From Benzoatithermus sp039808865 (GTDB taxonomy: Bacteria; Pseudomonadota; Alphaproteobacteria; Geminicoccales; Geminicoccaceae), in assembly GCA_039808865.1 (NCBI GenBank), contig JBDHTW010000006.1, positions 23,524 to 87,523 of the forward strand: 64,000 bases of DNA, read 5' to 3'. The position numbers and the translations under genes are program-made. Under the pieces are notes generated by a model. That model was not told the origin of the DNA. It worked only from the letters and a program-made list of their open reading frames with translations, and made no database searches. Positions 63,701 through 64,000 of the stretch are shown here, piece after piece. Every line of letters begins with the position of its first letter. Within the stretch, counting starts at the first letter, position 1.

Positions 63701-63770
63701 CCCGTCCGGCGACGTGGCGCTGGGCTTCCAGCACCGCGAGCCGCCTACGGCCCTGCCCGCCCCCACCTAG
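60762..63770 (+). CDS. large MscS-family channel with DUF3772-like periplasmic region
   Basis: A 1002-residue mechanosensitive channel of the MscK/YbiO-like kind. A signal sequence (LSVAAAIWLSLYPPAQAQ) precedes a long helical, coiled-coil periplasmic region to about residue 410, typical of DUF3772-containing channels. About ten helices follow, from GTAVGGMLLLLAAALLLRWW. The MscS core shows VFAASVGVGIGFGMQNVVSN, FISGILLLAERPLRVMDIVT and ELVIPNSAVIGSTFTNWTRT. The last four bases overlap the end of the convergent prmC gene (CTAG, 63767-63770). Confidence 0.93.
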   Translation: MPPFRLALSVAAAIWLSLYPPAQAQEDFSITRLARSIQSQEQLNADLGAGVPRMRQERAKEAERLDAEEADADGRSLTITALRQARLEADTRRAQLAAMDSRIGFFANELAKLDRRIAELTPKVPSAPATLEEYAAGVQLGLLQQLRATTQRTLDLLHEGSDQITARLALLNNRVALLEARIRLQALDESAELAADPRAVALRDFVERMDRESVRLANAAGEIEPTSPGEQMRKRVLELRAYEAFLRGSLRAADIELLGIEKQLTYLSRIAAESASLPARLATEALDLLDRQRERLAQRTAALADLRRRLDDQRTLLPPATPSTAAQLAMMRGMIDDVGGIVAGQEEAAKRLGEDLERTAKQLQARETVAEGEALLARDSLPGNAAAWQRVARNAARVPAQLLQAFLDAAKEVQDRVMVASPQQLGTAVGGMLLLLAAALLLRWWLHTRIVAAQAATALATPAAAVHDSILTLLPAAVFWLLVSVLEIGREAALLIGGVLAIWPVVAFVLRLARQLLLRRAEDGLDVRLRFYRSLRWTMIVGGILAGLVILTSTLPLTPALADLVHRSAMICVLLIALPALQLRTLILTLAGGRWQPSLMARLGARLSLLVPLVLAGAAAVGLAGYLNLAWSVISHFLWFAVFGAALLFALAIAGDIRRVLLRRISERTPDDAHFWTINFVDPAFRLTQLLLVLAVGWGLLTVYGWTTDTPVIRAALAVGRTPILWLGDSMLTVQNVVLAVIMVALVFWIGGWTQQISYNLALTRVRDLGIRQSLSTFVQYVVIVLGLLLTLKVIGLDLTALTVFAASVGVGIGFGMQNVVSNFISGILLLAERPLRVMDIVTIGADTGEVTRIGIRSLTVRMFDRKELVIPNSAVIGSTFTNWTRTDDVLREVLTFKISFRDDPGRAAARIQELTQATEGVLPTPPAKATVWEFADTGVVIRLQYYVQLRGPVGGLDTRADILRGVRDLFAREGFSISTPSGDVALGFQHREPPTALPAPT

Positions 63771-64000
63771 GCCGGGCCGGCCGCCGTGGCGCGCAGCTCG
63801 AGGCAGCGGGCGATGCCGGCCAGGTCGCGATGGACCGTGCCGGCAAAGCCGGCCGCGGCCGCCAGGGCCGCGACCGCCCCTTGCTGGTCGTGGCCGAGCT
63901 CGAGCAGCGCCCGTCCGTCGCGTGCCAGCAGCCGAGGCAGCTCGGCCAGGATCGCCCGGTAGGCGGCGAGGCCGTCCGTCCCGCCGTCCAGGGCCTCGCG
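63767..64000 (-). CDS. prmC: PrmC/HemK peptide chain release factor methyltransferase, C-terminal end only
   Basis: Seventy-seven residues and a stop codon of a gene cut by the window edge. The segment REALDGGTDGLAAYRAILAE, then LLARDGRALLELGHDQQGAV, and the ending HRDLAGIARCLELRA, match the C-terminus of PrmC, which methylates the GGQ glutamine of release factors. The catalytic NPPY lies outside the window. It overlaps the MscS-type gene by four bases in convergent orientation. Confidence 0.82.
   Translation of the reverse strand, partial: REALDGGTDGLAAYRAILAELPRLLARDGRALLELGHDQQGAVAALAAAAGFAGTVHRDLAGIARCLELRATAAGPA

Noticed and set aside
60615..63734. A minus-strand open frame of about 1040 codons antisense to the large MscS-type gene
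   Set aside because: Composition is shadow-like and it has no recognisable motif; the plus strand encodes a complete channel.

Overview
The window is a GC-rich chromosomal segment of an alphaproteobacterium. Gene content and order suggest something near Rhodospirillales or Geminicoccales, but that placement is inference. The supporting neighbourhoods are nrdR-ribD-ribE-ribH-nusB-thiL, proA/nadD-rsfS-rlmH, hflK-hflC-DUF2065-degP next to serB/miaA/ilvB, an F1 operon atpHAGDC without the F0 genes, and a Mrp antiporter operon with fused MrpA-MrpB. Nearly all of it is ordinary chromosomal coding sequence on both strands. I saw no rRNA, tRNA, CRISPR array, insertion sequence or prophage.

Layout. 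1-3.6 kb: the cut-off end of a GlxA-type regulator, a class III omega-aminotransferase and an arylsulfotransferase-like protein. 3.9-8.8 kb: a secreted sulfatase divergent from the sulfotransferase, a PfkB sugar kinase, and the CstA pyruvate/peptide transporter with its YbdD-type partner. 8.8-13.5 kb: a minus-strand riboflavin/thiamine/housekeeping operon plus rpiB. 13.7-15.5 kb: small proteins (SRPBCC, Rdx/SelW-like, DUF1127) and cytochrome b561. 15.7-19.8 kb: proA and nadD-rsfS-rlmH, bracketed by two copies of an unrecognised secreted protein family. 20.2-27.8 kb: gamma-glutamyltransferase and the mrpA(B)CDEFG antiporter operon. 27.9-28.6 kb: an AT-rich, probably imported secreted-protein gene. 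28.9-38.4 kb: an MHS-type transporter, a large SARP-like regulator divergent from a methyltransferase, two transglutaminase-like proteins, a DUF2934 protein, a response regulator/histidine kinase pair, a glycine-zipper lipoprotein and a DUF1622 membrane protein. 38.5-47.8 kb: ilvB, miaA, serB, degP, hflC, hflK and the Fe-S carrier ATPase Mrp/ApbC. 47.9-50.7 kb: a P-type cation ATPase behind a perfect FNR/FixK-type palindrome. 50.7-55.6 kb: the F1 ATP synthase operon. 55.9-64 kb: two MscS-family channels enclosing a tight three-gene operon of periplasmic proteins (two orphan solute-binding proteins and an NlpE/DUF333-like protein), then the C-terminal end of prmC.

How the genes work together. 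Several clusters are clearly functional units: Mrp Na+/H+ exchange, F1 ATP synthase, membrane protein quality control (HflKC, DegP), lumazine/riboflavin synthesis, and branched-chain amino acid/serine/tRNA modification genes. The less familiar material is the duplicated secreted family around nadD-rsfS-rlmH, the AT-rich secreted protein at 27.9 kb, the three-gene periplasmic operon at 58-60.6 kb, and the FNR-box P-type ATPase whose ion-binding residues differ from calcium pumps. I did not find a convincing new defence or mobile system.
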